Assembly: GCF_000185505.1 (NCBI RefSeq)
Contig: NZ_GL622359.1
Coordinates: 1,538,505-1,602,504 of the forward strand
Direction of reading: 5' to 3'
DNA: 64,000 bases
From: Pseudoramibacter alactolyticus ATCC 23263
Lineage (GTDB): Bacteria > Bacillota > Clostridia > Eubacteriales > Eubacteriaceae
Under the pieces are notes generated by a model. The model saw only the letters and a list, made by a program, of their open reading frames with translations. It did not search any database and was not told the DNA's origin. Both the position numbers and the translations under genes were made by a program. The stretch's first letter is position 1. Each line of letters opens with the position of its first letter. Shown here piece after piece: positions 7,867 to 15,941 of this stretch.

Positions 7867-9318
7867 TTAAGTATTAAAAATAATGGTTTTGACGATCACC
7901 GGGCAGACCCGTCCCCCAGCCACCGGTTCCCCGATATCGATATAATCGCCGTCCGCGGTATAAATCCCGTCCAACGAGATGATCGGCTTATCGGCCCTGA
8001 CTCGAAGCGCCATCGCATTGCCAAGTGCCTTCCCAATGTCATTTTCCACAATGACAATGAGGGGAGAAGGCCCTTCGATAACGGCTTTCGCGCCATTGAC
8101 AATGGCTTCGGCCAACGTCTGAATCGCGGCGAAGGTCGAAAAGGCCGTCCCCAACAGCCCAATAGCTACAGGGCTTTCACCATCTCCGAACAGCGACAGC
8201 TTGTTACGGATGGTCTCCGTGATCTTTTTGGGGTCTGTTGCTTCCTCCTCTCCAATTTTTAAGACTGGTATATTTTTGATGGGCAGCGTATTTGCTTCGT
8301 AATGAATCGTACTGCCGCTGACATTCACTGTATGGCTGCCGGCGCCGACCACTGTCGCCCGAATCGTCTCCCGGGCTTCACAAACCGGCGTTTCGCTTTT
8401 TTCAAACCGATGCTTCAGTGCCTTTGCCAGCAGGACGCCGATATCTCCATAAAGAAAGGGGTCTAACGCTTCACCGGCATTAAGCCTACGCATGTTCTCC
8501 GCCACGCCTCCCGAAAGGGTCAATGCATCCATGTGGAGCACCTGAGGCAGCGGCGCCCCGTCATTCGTGTAAAGGCTGCCATGATTCGGCGTGCGAGTCT
8601 GACGGTTAATCGCTTGAAACAAGTGATCGGCCATGATTTCGCAAAGCCTTTCGAGCTGCTGCAGATCTGCCGGCTCCCCAACGTGTAAAGGAATGCCCCG
8701 GCGTTCGGCCAACGCGGCAATTTTGGAAAAGACAGCTGTGATTCGGCCGCCTTCAACCCGCACCAAACGCCCACCGATATCCAAACAAGTCGTTCCGATC
8801 AGTTTTCCTCGGTCAAACACGGCGATATTGCTCGTCCCGCCGCCAATGTCGATATTGGCCATCACCTTTCGCTTTTTTCGAGAAAGGTTATCCGTCCCGG
8901 CACCCTTTGCCGAAAGCACGGATTCCAGACTTGGTCCCGCGGTTGCAACCACAAAATTGCCGGCCATATCGCTCAATGCCTGGAGCACGATGTCTGCGTT
9001 CTCCTTGCGCGCCGAATCCCCGGTGATAATGACCGCGCCCGTTTGCAAATCCGCCGGCGCCACGCCCGCTTTCGCATATTCTTTTCGCAGGATTTTTTCG
9101 ATGGCCTCGGTATCGATCAACGCATCCCCTATGAGCGGCGTAAAGTAAATGGGCGACCTATAAACCACCCGCTTGTCGACAATGTGGATGCGCGGCACAA
9201 CATAACTGCCCGCCGTATTGCAAATAGTCAGTTCACTGAAGATCATCTGCGTGGTCGATGTGCCGATATCAATGCCAACACTTTTGATCTTTTCTTCCAT
9301 ACTCATCTTTGTTAACAT
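7867..9318 (-). CDS. eutA: EutA ethanolamine ammonia-lyase reactivating factor
   Basis: A 483-residue EutA, an actin-fold ATPase that exchanges inactivated cofactor on ethanolamine ammonia-lyase. The phosphate-binding loops SVGIDIGTSTTQMIFS (N-terminal), NIDIGGGTSNIAVFDRG (middle) and VVGAGSHTVNVSGS (later) are visible. ATG at 9318 gives the full frame. ATG at 9300 (MEEKIKSVGIDIG) matches the usual family start better, so the true start is uncertain by six residues. The gene follows a terminator-like leader of 159 bp after eutW. Confidence 0.92.
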   Translation of the reverse strand: MLTKMSMEEKIKSVGIDIGTSTTQMIFSELTICNTAGSYVVPRIHIVDKRVVYRSPIYFTPLIGDALIDTEAIEKILRKEYAKAGVAPADLQTGAVIITGDSARKENADIVLQALSDMAGNFVVATAGPSLESVLSAKGAGTDNLSRKKRKVMANIDIGGGTSNIAVFDRGKLIGTTCLDIGGRLVRVEGGRITAVFSKIAALAERRGIPLHVGEPADLQQLERLCEIMADHLFQAINRQTRTPNHGSLYTNDGAPLPQVLHMDALTLSGGVAENMRRLNAGEALDPFLYGDIGVLLAKALKHRFEKSETPVCEARETIRATVVGAGSHTVNVSGSTIHYEANTLPIKNIPVLKIGEEEATDPKKITETIRNKLSLFGDGESPVAIGLLGTAFSTFAAIQTLAEAIVNGAKAVIEGPSPLIVIVENDIGKALGNAMALRVRADKPIISLDGIYTADGDYIDIGEPVAGGRVCPVIVKTIIFNT

Positions 9319-9378
9319 CCCTGCTTTCTTTTTGCTTTGCTATCATGAAACTTCCCTCTGGCAGCGCTGCAAGGCAAC

Positions 9379-9420
9379 AAAAAAATCCGGGATACGAAAA
9401 ATAACCTTTCGTTTCCCGGA
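9379..9420 (-). terminator. Intrinsic terminator in the eutW-eutA leader
   Basis: On the minus strand CCGGGA and ACGAAA pair with TTTCGT and TCCCGG (one A-A mismatch, about 12 pairs), followed by a run of seven T. It stands between the eutW stop and the eutA start, exactly where Firmicutes eut operons use EutV-controlled antitermination. Confidence 0.85.
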
Positions 9421-9461
9421 CTGCATCGTCTCGGATTCTCAGTCGATGCTGCACCGCATCG
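9419..9461 (-). promoter_or_regulatory. Candidate EutV (ANTAR) antitermination hairpins ahead of eutA
   Basis: Read on the minus strand, a CGATGC-GGTGCA-GCATCG hairpin with a six-base loop (9444-9461) is followed by a GACTG...CAGTC pairing (9419-9444) whose 3' arm overlaps the first bases of the terminator stem. A dual-hairpin element with the second hairpin overlapping a terminator is the known layout of ANTAR-protein targets. The family loop rule (A at position 1, G at position 4) is only half met in the first loop, so the exact element is tentative. Confidence 0.45.
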
Positions 9462-9477
9462 GCTGATTTGGTTGTAT

Positions 9478-10896
9478 TTAGATTTTTGTTTCTTCCGTTG
9501 TCTCTATCGGCCAGCAAATAGCGGTTCGCGTTCCCGTTTCATCAGAATCAACCTGCACCTGACCGTGCAATTTATCTGAAATAATTGAACTGACGATGGA
9601 TATGCCAAGACTGTCCTTATGCGGCTGATTGACATCGTAGCCGCATCCATCATCACAAATGTTCAGACCACAAATGGTCTGATCACAGACGATGGTGATT
9701 TTAATTTTCCCGTGACTCCTGCCGACAAAAGCGTGTTTAACCGAATTCTGCAGAATTTCATTAACCACAAGTGCGATATTTGTCGCCTTGTCTGATCTCA
9801 ATTCAAAATCGTCACCTTCAATTTCAATCTTTAGCTCCAACTCCGGATCCACCGCGTTGAGAATATTCTGCCGAATGCTTTGAAGCACCCGTTTGATCTT
9901 AACATCGTTCAAACCACTTTTAGACAAAAGTTCATGGGTCGCCGCAATGGACATGATTCGCAATTCACATTTTTTCAGTGCTTCTCGGGTCTGCGTATTC
10001 CGGCTGCGTCTTCCCTGCAAATGCAAAATGGAGGCGACCATCTGGAGATTGTTTTTAACGCGATGGTGAATCTCCTGCATCGCAAGCGTTTTATAAGCCA
10101 GTTCACGCTCTTGTTCTTTTTCTGTTGTCACGTCTTTAATAAGAACCGCCGCCTCCCCCCCTCTTTCAAGGTTCAAATGAATATGGCGGATAATGAAATA
10201 CTTATTGCTGATCTCTACCTCTTGGCTGGTAACTTTTTCCGATGTCGACGGATCCCAATTCACCAGACAAAAATCGCGATAGCTTTGTCCCGTCAAATGT
10301 TCACCAAATCCAAAACTCCGATAAATATCAGCCGCATATTGATTACAAAAGCGAATTCTTCCCTTTTCATCGACAATGAGCAATCCTTCTTCAATGTATT
10401 TTGTTAGATAAAGGGAATCTTTATAGCCGGCAAATGATGCCGGTTCTGCCTGCGGGATAAATTGATCCAAACCATCAAAGCCTAATACGTTTTCGGATTC
10501 CATTGATTTTTGAAAGCGCTGTTCTTGTATCAGCACCCCGATGAGCCGCGACTGGTTGTAAATCGGTTCGACTGACTGAACCACCGGATTCCCTTCCTGG
10601 GTAACTCCTCTCATCTTGCGCGTCGCCATTCCGGTTTTAAAAGTGAGGTCAACCCCGGGTTCATCCTTCGCCAAAGCATATTGTCCCACTACGGTCGAAG
10701 AATAAGCACTTGGCGCCGTCTCCGGTACCGCCATGGCCACTACTAAAACGCTATGATCTTTCGTTAAACAGTCAATAAAGACGTCGCATTCCGTCATGTT
10801 CGCAATGGACTGCAATAAATTCTCAACGGAAACCAGCAGTTTAATATCATCATTTGTCAATGTCGTATGCCGGCGCAACAGTGATTCCAATTTCAT
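9478..10896 (-). CDS. eutW: EutW sensor histidine kinase
   Basis: A 472-residue soluble kinase that senses ethanolamine and phosphorylates EutV. There is no transmembrane segment. The N-terminal third (to about residue 160) is a GAF-like EutW sensor domain, residues about 165-260 form a PAS-like domain (YIEEGLLIVDEKGRIRFCNQ), and the kinase core starts with the HisKA_2-type phosphoacceptor block EIHHRVKNNLQMVASILHLQ, histidine near residue 277. The ATPase domain follows (VVNEILQNSVKHAF, DDGCGYD, SLGISIVSSI). Its start lies one base past the eutV stop, so the two genes are co-expressed. Confidence 0.92.
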   Translation of the reverse strand: MKLESLLRRHTTLTNDDIKLLVSVENLLQSIANMTECDVFIDCLTKDHSVLVVAMAVPETAPSAYSSTVVGQYALAKDEPGVDLTFKTGMATRKMRGVTQEGNPVVQSVEPIYNQSRLIGVLIQEQRFQKSMESENVLGFDGLDQFIPQAEPASFAGYKDSLYLTKYIEEGLLIVDEKGRIRFCNQYAADIYRSFGFGEHLTGQSYRDFCLVNWDPSTSEKVTSQEVEISNKYFIIRHIHLNLERGGEAAVLIKDVTTEKEQERELAYKTLAMQEIHHRVKNNLQMVASILHLQGRRSRNTQTREALKKCELRIMSIAATHELLSKSGLNDVKIKRVLQSIRQNILNAVDPELELKIEIEGDDFELRSDKATNIALVVNEILQNSVKHAFVGRSHGKIKITIVCDQTICGLNICDDGCGYDVNQPHKDSLGISIVSSIISDKLHGQVQVDSDETGTRTAICWPIETTEETKI

Positions 10897-10897
10897 A

Positions 10898-11485
10898 TCA
10901 GATCGACACCCGCTGCAAAATTACTGAGGCCACCTGTTCCATAGGAACATTCTTTTCGCGACTCAATTGTCTAATGATATGATATGCTTTATCTTCTGAG
11001 CATTTTCCTTTATCCATTAAATATCCTTTGGCTCGTTCAATTTGAATCCGATGTTTCAGACGATTTTCCACCTTCTGAATTTTCCGATTCAACTGTTTAA
11101 TTTCCTGACTTCGTCGCAGGGCAATTTCTATCGCCGGCATCAGATCCCCTTCTGAAATGGGTTTTACCAAATATCCCCAAACACCGTTTTGTTTGGCTTG
11201 CTCTACATAATTAAGCGATGTAAATGCTGTCAGCATAATAATGGCATCGGCAAGGTGCCCTTCATTAATGACCTTGGCCGCCTCCAAGCCGCCTACAATC
11301 GGCATTTTGATATCGAGAAAAACCAAATCTGGATGTGTCTTCCGACAAATTTCAATGGCATCAAAACCGTCCGGCGCTTCACCGACCACTTCGTAGCCCT
11401 GATCCTCCAGCATTTCCCGTAAATCCATCCGTAAAATTGGTTCGTCATCCGCGATAACAAGCGATGCCTTTTTTAATCGATCCAT
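10898..11485 (-). CDS. eutV: EutV response regulator with ANTAR RNA-binding domain
   Basis: A 195-residue protein from the ATG at 11485 (MDRLKKASLVIADDE), which is preceded by AAAGGGGAAAAG. Longer in-frame extension upstream runs through a terminator and is rejected. The receiver domain has the acidic pair DDE, the phosphoacceptor Asp58 (LVFLDIKMP) and the conserved Thr/Lys region (LTAFTS, VKPISEGDL). A coiled linker leads to the ANTAR domain (RIQIERAKGYLMDKGKCSEDKAYHIIRQLSREK). ANTAR proteins of this type bind paired hairpins in nascent eut mRNA and stop terminator formation. Confidence 0.94.
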   Translation of the reverse strand: MDRLKKASLVIADDEPILRMDLREMLEDQGYEVVGEAPDGFDAIEICRKTHPDLVFLDIKMPIVGGLEAAKVINEGHLADAIIMLTAFTSLNYVEQAKQNGVWGYLVKPISEGDLMPAIEIALRRSQEIKQLNRKIQKVENRLKHRIQIERAKGYLMDKGKCSEDKAYHIIRQLSREKNVPMEQVASVILQRVSI

Positions 11486-11543
11486 GACTTTTCCCCTTTT
11501 GTTTTTGCTTTTGTAGCAAGCAAATCCATCTTTAAACTTTAGC

Positions 11544-11601
11544 AAAAAAGCCCTTTCAAGTTGCATTACAGCAGTATCGCTGTAAATCATTTGAAAGGGC
11601 T
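11544..11601 (-). terminator. Terminator-like attenuator in the eutVW leader with nested hairpin
   Basis: On the minus strand AGCCCTTTCAA (11 bases) pairs with TTGAAAGGGCT and is followed by six T. Inside the loop is a second stem, TTACAGC-GATACT-GCTGTAA. The element lies between the strong promoter at 11699-11727 and the eutV start, so it would end transcripts before eutV unless relieved. Confidence 0.85.
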
Positions 11602-11698
11602 ACATCACTCAATCATTTATTTAATTGTCATCTTTCGCAAATCGCCGCAACGTCTGTATTGTTATTTTCATATGTTAGGTCTGTAATTTACATGTAAT

Positions 11699-11727
11699 AG
11701 TTTACCATCTCTCTCTTTTCTTGTCAA
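11699..11727 (-). promoter_or_regulatory. Sigma-A-type promoter for eutVW
   Basis: TTGACA (11722-11727) and TAAACT (11699-11704) on the minus strand are 17 bp apart. The predicted transcript has a leader of about 200 nt that includes the attenuator-like hairpin. Confidence 0.75.
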
Positions 11728-11852
11728 CCATTTTTCTGAAGATTATCAGCGCTTATTTGCAACTTTTTGAGATGCATATCCCTATATCTATGCTAAACTA
11801 AAATCGTTCTTAATTGTACCGACCGCACGCATTCACAATCAAGGAAATTAAC

Positions 11853-12947
11853 ATGTCCACCGTCTCCCGTACTTCTGAAATTTTTGACGCGCCTGAGCGC
11901 GCTTCCATCGCCAAAGCACTCCTTACCTGGTTTGCCGAAAACAAGCGCAACCTGCCCTTCCGCCATGCCGACGGGCAGGGCCGCAAAGATCCTTATGCCA
12001 TCTGGATCTCCGAGATCATGGCCCAGCAAACACAGATTGACACCCTGCTTCCCTATTACGAGCGTTTTATCCATCAATTTCCAGATGTCGCGGCTTTAGC
12101 CGCCGCCGAAGAAGATGCTGTGCTCAAAACCTGGGAGGGCCTGGGCTATTATTCCCGGGCGCGCAACCTGCGCAAGGCTGCCCAGACCATCCAAAGCAAT
12201 TTTAACGGCCGTTTCCCGGCGGCCTACGCCGATATTCTCTCCCTTCCCGGCATCGGGCCCTACACCGCCGGCGCCATCGCGTCCATCGCCTTCGACTTGC
12301 CGGTTGCCGCGGTGGACGGCAACGTTATGCGGGTCATCACCCGACTGGCCGACTGGTCCATCGACATCGCGGGCAGCGACGCCAAAAAGAGAATCGGCGC
12401 CGTCGTCACGGATTTAATGCCCGAAGAAGCCCCCGGCGACTTTAATGAAGCCCTGATGGAGCTCGGCGCGCTGGTGTGCACGCCAAATGCCCCTGCCTGC
12501 CTGCTCTGCCCCTGGCGCGATCATTGCCGGGCACTGGCGGCCGGCCGCACCGAATCCCTGCCCGTTAAAACCAAAAGAGTCCGCCACCGCATCCTCAATG
12601 TGGCCGTAGGCCTCGTCACCGATAGGCGCGGCCGCCTGTTGATTGAAAAACGCCCGGCGAAAGGCCTTCTCGCCGGGCTGTGGGGCCTGCCCATTGTCGA
12701 AGCGAATGACAACGCCGCCCCCCTGGACGCCGCTCTCAGCGCGCAGCTGAACCGGCCGATGCAGGGGCATTATCTCGGCGAGGCCAAGCACGTCTTCACC
12801 CACCGCACCTGGCGCATGCGCGTTTATCGCTACACGGTCGGCGCCTTCCCCGACGGCTGCGTCGCCGCCGACCGCAACGCCTTGCACCGAACCTACGCCC
12901 TGCCCACGGCCTTTTCCAAACTGCTGCCGCTGCTCGAACAATCGTGA
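11853..12947 (+). CDS. mutY: MutY A/G-specific adenine DNA glycosylase
   Basis: A 364-residue glycosylase that removes adenine mispaired with 8-oxoguanine. Family features are EIMAQQTQIDTLLPYYERF (catalytic Glu region absent/altered as usual for this loop), the helix-hairpin-helix LPGIGPYTAGAIAS, the catalytic aspartate in VDGNVMRVITR and the iron-sulfur cluster signature C-x6-C-x2-C-x5-C (CTPNAPACLLCPWRDHC). A C-terminal NUDIX-like domain follows (GRLLIEKRPAKGLLAGLWGLP) that recognises 8-oxoG. ATG at 11853 is chosen over an upstream TTG because AAGGAAATTAAC precedes it. The gene is monocistronic with a terminator directly behind. Confidence 0.95.
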   Translation: MSTVSRTSEIFDAPERASIAKALLTWFAENKRNLPFRHADGQGRKDPYAIWISEIMAQQTQIDTLLPYYERFIHQFPDVAALAAAEEDAVLKTWEGLGYYSRARNLRKAAQTIQSNFNGRFPAAYADILSLPGIGPYTAGAIASIAFDLPVAAVDGNVMRVITRLADWSIDIAGSDAKKRIGAVVTDLMPEEAPGDFNEALMELGALVCTPNAPACLLCPWRDHCRALAAGRTESLPVKTKRVRHRILNVAVGLVTDRRGRLLIEKRPAKGLLAGLWGLPIVEANDNAAPLDAALSAQLNRPMQGHYLGEAKHVFTHRTWRMRVYRYTVGAFPDGCVAADRNALHRTYALPTAFSKLLPLLEQS

Positions 12948-12954
12948 CATCGCG

Positions 12955-12977
12955 CGCCCGCTGAGCGGGCGTTTTTT
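12955..12977 (+). terminator. Intrinsic terminator after mutY
   Basis: CGCCCGC and GCGGGCG form a seven-pair stem with a TGA loop, followed by six or more T. Confidence 0.92.
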
Positions 12978-13030
12978 ATCGCGTCGATTTTGGCGCTTTG
13001 ATTTTGCTTTCAAAACCCCGGGTATTGGCG

Positions 13031-13060
13031 TATAATATTTAAAAATATCGAATTTTAAAT
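13031..13060 (+). promoter_or_regulatory. -10 element and inverted repeat upstream of the UPF0182 gene
   Basis: TATAAT at 13031-13036 is followed at once by ATTTAAAA...TTTTAAAT (13037-13044 and 13053-13060, eight-base arms). No good -35 is seen (TTTCAA 17 bp upstream). The repeat would lie at the transcription start and may be an operator. Confidence 0.45.
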
Positions 13061-13104
13061 GTTCTTTGCGGCCCTGCCGCATATTTGATGAAAAGAGGTC
13101 TCCC

Positions 13105-15873
13105 ATGAAATCCCGTCTATCCCGATTAAACCCCAACCGCAAAATCGCCGGTGCGATTTTGCTCATCATCCTGATCGTCCTCGGCCTGCTGATGGCCGGC
13201 GACCGGTTTTACGTCGACTTTCTCTGGTTCCGCCAAATGGGCTATCTCAATGTTTTTTGGAAGGAACTTTTGACCAAGCTGGCCATCGGCACCCCTGTCT
13301 TTGCGATCCTGCTGGTGATCCTGCATTTCTATCTGCGCTATCTGCGGGCGCTGGCCGACCGGTATACCCGAAGATCGCCTCGGGTGCTCCAGCGTTCCGA
13401 GCGGCTGGGGCTGCGGCTGGTGATGGTCCTGGTCGCGCTTTTCATCGCACAGAAGGTGGCCGCCGGCACCTGGAATGAATGGCTGCTCTCCACCCATTCC
13501 TCCGGCTTTGGCAAGACCGACCCCCTTTACGGGCTGGACCTCTCCTTTTATTTCTTCACGCTGCCGATGCTCAAAGCGCTGCACACCGTTTTGCTGAGCT
13601 GCTTCGCCGTCCTTGCACTTTTCACCCTGCTTTACATCCTCTATGCGCTCTACCGCGACAGCGATCTGGATCCCGGCGCTTGGCGGCCCGGCCCGGCTCT
13701 CGGCGACGCGCTGCAGCGCGCCGGCAAATCCTTCCTGAACCTCGTCGCGGATCAGCTCGGACGCTTTGCGGGCATTTTCTTTTTACTCGCCGCCCTCGGC
13801 CTGCTTATCCGTCTGTTTGAAATGGTTTACGGCGGGACCGGCATGGTCTTCGGCGCCGGCGCTTCCGACATCGCCGTCGGCCGGCCGGTGCTTGTCATCG
13901 GCATCATGCTCTGTCTCTTCTTCGCCGTGTTTTCTGTCATCCACGGCCGAAAGGGGCAGCTGCGCCGCCTGGCAGTCGGCCCCGTCGTGCTCATCGCCGT
14001 GATGATCCTCGGCGGCATCACTCAAAGTGTTTATGAATACGCCGCGGTTGTGCCCAACCAATACAACCGCGAAAAACCCTATATTGAGAAAAATATCCAG
14101 GCCACCCGGGATGCCTACGGCCTTGGCGACGTGACCGTCAAAGAATACGCGCCCACCCAAAAAATCACCGCCGCCGATATTCAGAACAATCGCACCACCA
14201 TCGCCAACATTCCTATCAACGACCAAAAGCCCACCCGGGATATGTACAACTCGCTGCAGGGCATTCGCAATTATTACAAATTCGACGATGTCGATGTGGA
14301 CCGCTATCCCATCGCCGGCAGTCTCACCGAGGTTTTCGTGGGCGAGCGGGAAATGGACACGGGCGCCCTTGCAAGCGACGCCAAGACCTGGGTCAACCAG
14401 CATCTGAAATACACCCACGGCTTCGGTATGGCCGTGTCGCCGGCCAACAAGGTCAACGAAGTCGGCCAGCCGGAGCTCACGGTCAAAAACATCCCGCCCC
14501 AAAGCCGCGCCGCCGCGCTCAAAATCGCCCAGCCGCGGATTTATTTCGGCGAGGGGCACTACGAATACTGCGTGGTGAACGCGGCCTCCAAAGAGTTCGA
14601 CTATCCCAAGGGCGACAACAACGCCGAAACGCGTTACACCGGCCGGGCCGGCATCCGGCTGAACTTCTTTAACCGGCTGGCCTTCGCCCTTTACGAGCGC
14701 TCGCCGGAAATACTCTTTTCTTCTGAAATCTCGGGCAACAGCCGCATTCTGATCCATCGGAACGTCATGGACCGCATCAAAACCATCGCGCCCTTCCTGG
14801 CCTATAACAACGATCCCTATATGACCATCGTGGGCGGCCGCCTGTATTGGATTGCCGACGCCTTTGTGAAAAGCGACCGCTATCCCTACGCCAAGCCCTA
14901 TGACGACGCCGGCCATAATTACCTTAAAAATCCGGTGAAGGTGGTGGTCGATGCTTACAATGGCGACGTGACTTTCTACCAGGTGGCCGACGAACCGGTT
15001 CTGAACACCTATGCCAAAATCTTTCCGGGGCTCGTCAAAAGCATGCATCAGATGCCCCGGGGGCTGCGCGCGCACTTGCGCTATTCCAAAACGGTTTTCG
15101 ACGTGCAGGCCAAAATCTACGCCACCTATCACATGACCAATCCCCAGGTGTTCTACAACAAAGAAGACGCCTGGAGCGCCGCCCATCAATTTTATGGCAC
15201 CAGCAAAACCGAGCAGGCCATCGGCTCCAATTATCAAATCATGAAGCTGCCCGGCCGGAAGACCGAATTCATGCTGACCAAACCCTTCACGCCGCGCAAT
15301 AAAGACAACGCCATCGCCTGGCTCGCCGGTGTCTCCGACGGGGATGACTACGGCCGGCTGCTGCTCTATCAATTCCCCAAATCCAGCCTGGTATACGGCC
15401 CGATGCAGGTGGAGCAGCGCATCGACCAGGACACCACCATCAGCCCGCAGCTCACCCTGCTGGGACAGCAGGGCTCCAATGTGATGCGGGGAAACTTGCT
15501 GATGATCCCCATCGAGCAGGGCCTGATCTATGTCAAGCCCATTTATATCCAGGCGGATTCCGGCGACAACAACCTGCCGGAGGTCAAAGAGGTGATCGTC
15601 TGCTACCAAAACAAAATCGTAATGGCCGGCACCCTCGATGACGCCCTGGCCAAAATATTCGACACAAATGCGGCGGCCGGCACCCCGACGGCCACCGAAA
15701 CGCAAAGCCAGTCCGGCAAACAAAGCCAGAGCATCAAAACGCTGGTGAATCAGGCCAACACCCTGTACGGCGAGGCCATCAAAGCCCAGCAGGCTGGCGA
15801 CTGGGCCACCTACGGCGAAAAAATCAAAGCGCTGAAATCGGTGCTGGCCAAGCTTTCCGAACAAGCCAAATAA
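13105..15873 (+). CDS. UPF0182 family large membrane protein
   Basis: A 922-residue protein from the ATG at 13105, which follows AAAAGAGGTC. It matches the UPF0182 family of bacterial membrane proteins of unknown function, typically 900-1000 residues. The N-terminal third has about seven transmembrane segments (for example IAGAILLIILIVLGLLMAG and LAIGTPVFAILLVILHFYL). The remainder is a large extracytoplasmic domain beginning near QYNREKPYIEKNI, with the conserved TNYHITNP-like region here YATYHMTNPQVFYNKEDAW and YGPMQVEQRIDQDTTIS. The last 80 residues are a Thr/Gln/Ser linker plus a helix. No pathway is known, and the neighbours (mutY, a regulator) give no clue. Confidence 0.9.
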   Translation: MKSRLSRLNPNRKIAGAILLIILIVLGLLMAGDRFYVDFLWFRQMGYLNVFWKELLTKLAIGTPVFAILLVILHFYLRYLRALADRYTRRSPRVLQRSERLGLRLVMVLVALFIAQKVAAGTWNEWLLSTHSSGFGKTDPLYGLDLSFYFFTLPMLKALHTVLLSCFAVLALFTLLYILYALYRDSDLDPGAWRPGPALGDALQRAGKSFLNLVADQLGRFAGIFFLLAALGLLIRLFEMVYGGTGMVFGAGASDIAVGRPVLVIGIMLCLFFAVFSVIHGRKGQLRRLAVGPVVLIAVMILGGITQSVYEYAAVVPNQYNREKPYIEKNIQATRDAYGLGDVTVKEYAPTQKITAADIQNNRTTIANIPINDQKPTRDMYNSLQGIRNYYKFDDVDVDRYPIAGSLTEVFVGEREMDTGALASDAKTWVNQHLKYTHGFGMAVSPANKVNEVGQPELTVKNIPPQSRAAALKIAQPRIYFGEGHYEYCVVNAASKEFDYPKGDNNAETRYTGRAGIRLNFFNRLAFALYERSPEILFSSEISGNSRILIHRNVMDRIKTIAPFLAYNNDPYMTIVGGRLYWIADAFVKSDRYPYAKPYDDAGHNYLKNPVKVVVDAYNGDVTFYQVADEPVLNTYAKIFPGLVKSMHQMPRGLRAHLRYSKTVFDVQAKIYATYHMTNPQVFYNKEDAWSAAHQFYGTSKTEQAIGSNYQIMKLPGRKTEFMLTKPFTPRNKDNAIAWLAGVSDGDDYGRLLLYQFPKSSLVYGPMQVEQRIDQDTTISPQLTLLGQQGSNVMRGNLLMIPIEQGLIYVKPIYIQADSGDNNLPEVKEVIVCYQNKIVMAGTLDDALAKIFDTNAAAGTPTATETQSQSGKQSQSIKTLVNQANTLYGEAIKAQQAGDWATYGEKIKALKSVLAKLSEQAK

Positions 15874-15884
15874 ATCCGGAAAAA

Positions 15885-15929
15885 ATCCCATGCGGCGGCC
15901 ATGTCGCATGGGATCTTTATTTATTTTTT
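15885..15929 (+). terminator. Intrinsic terminator after the UPF0182 gene
   Basis: ATCCCATGCG pairs with CGCATGGGAT over ten bases, followed by a T-rich tail. Its tail reaches the end of the convergent regulator gene. Confidence 0.88.
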
Positions 15930-15941
15930 ATCTATGCAATT

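Noticed and set aside
13783-15909. Long antisense open frame of about 700 codons opposite the UPF0182 gene
   Set aside because: GC-rich codon usage of the real gene leaves the opposite strand open. The translation is Gly/Val/His/Asp-rich without domains or a proper ribosome-binding site.
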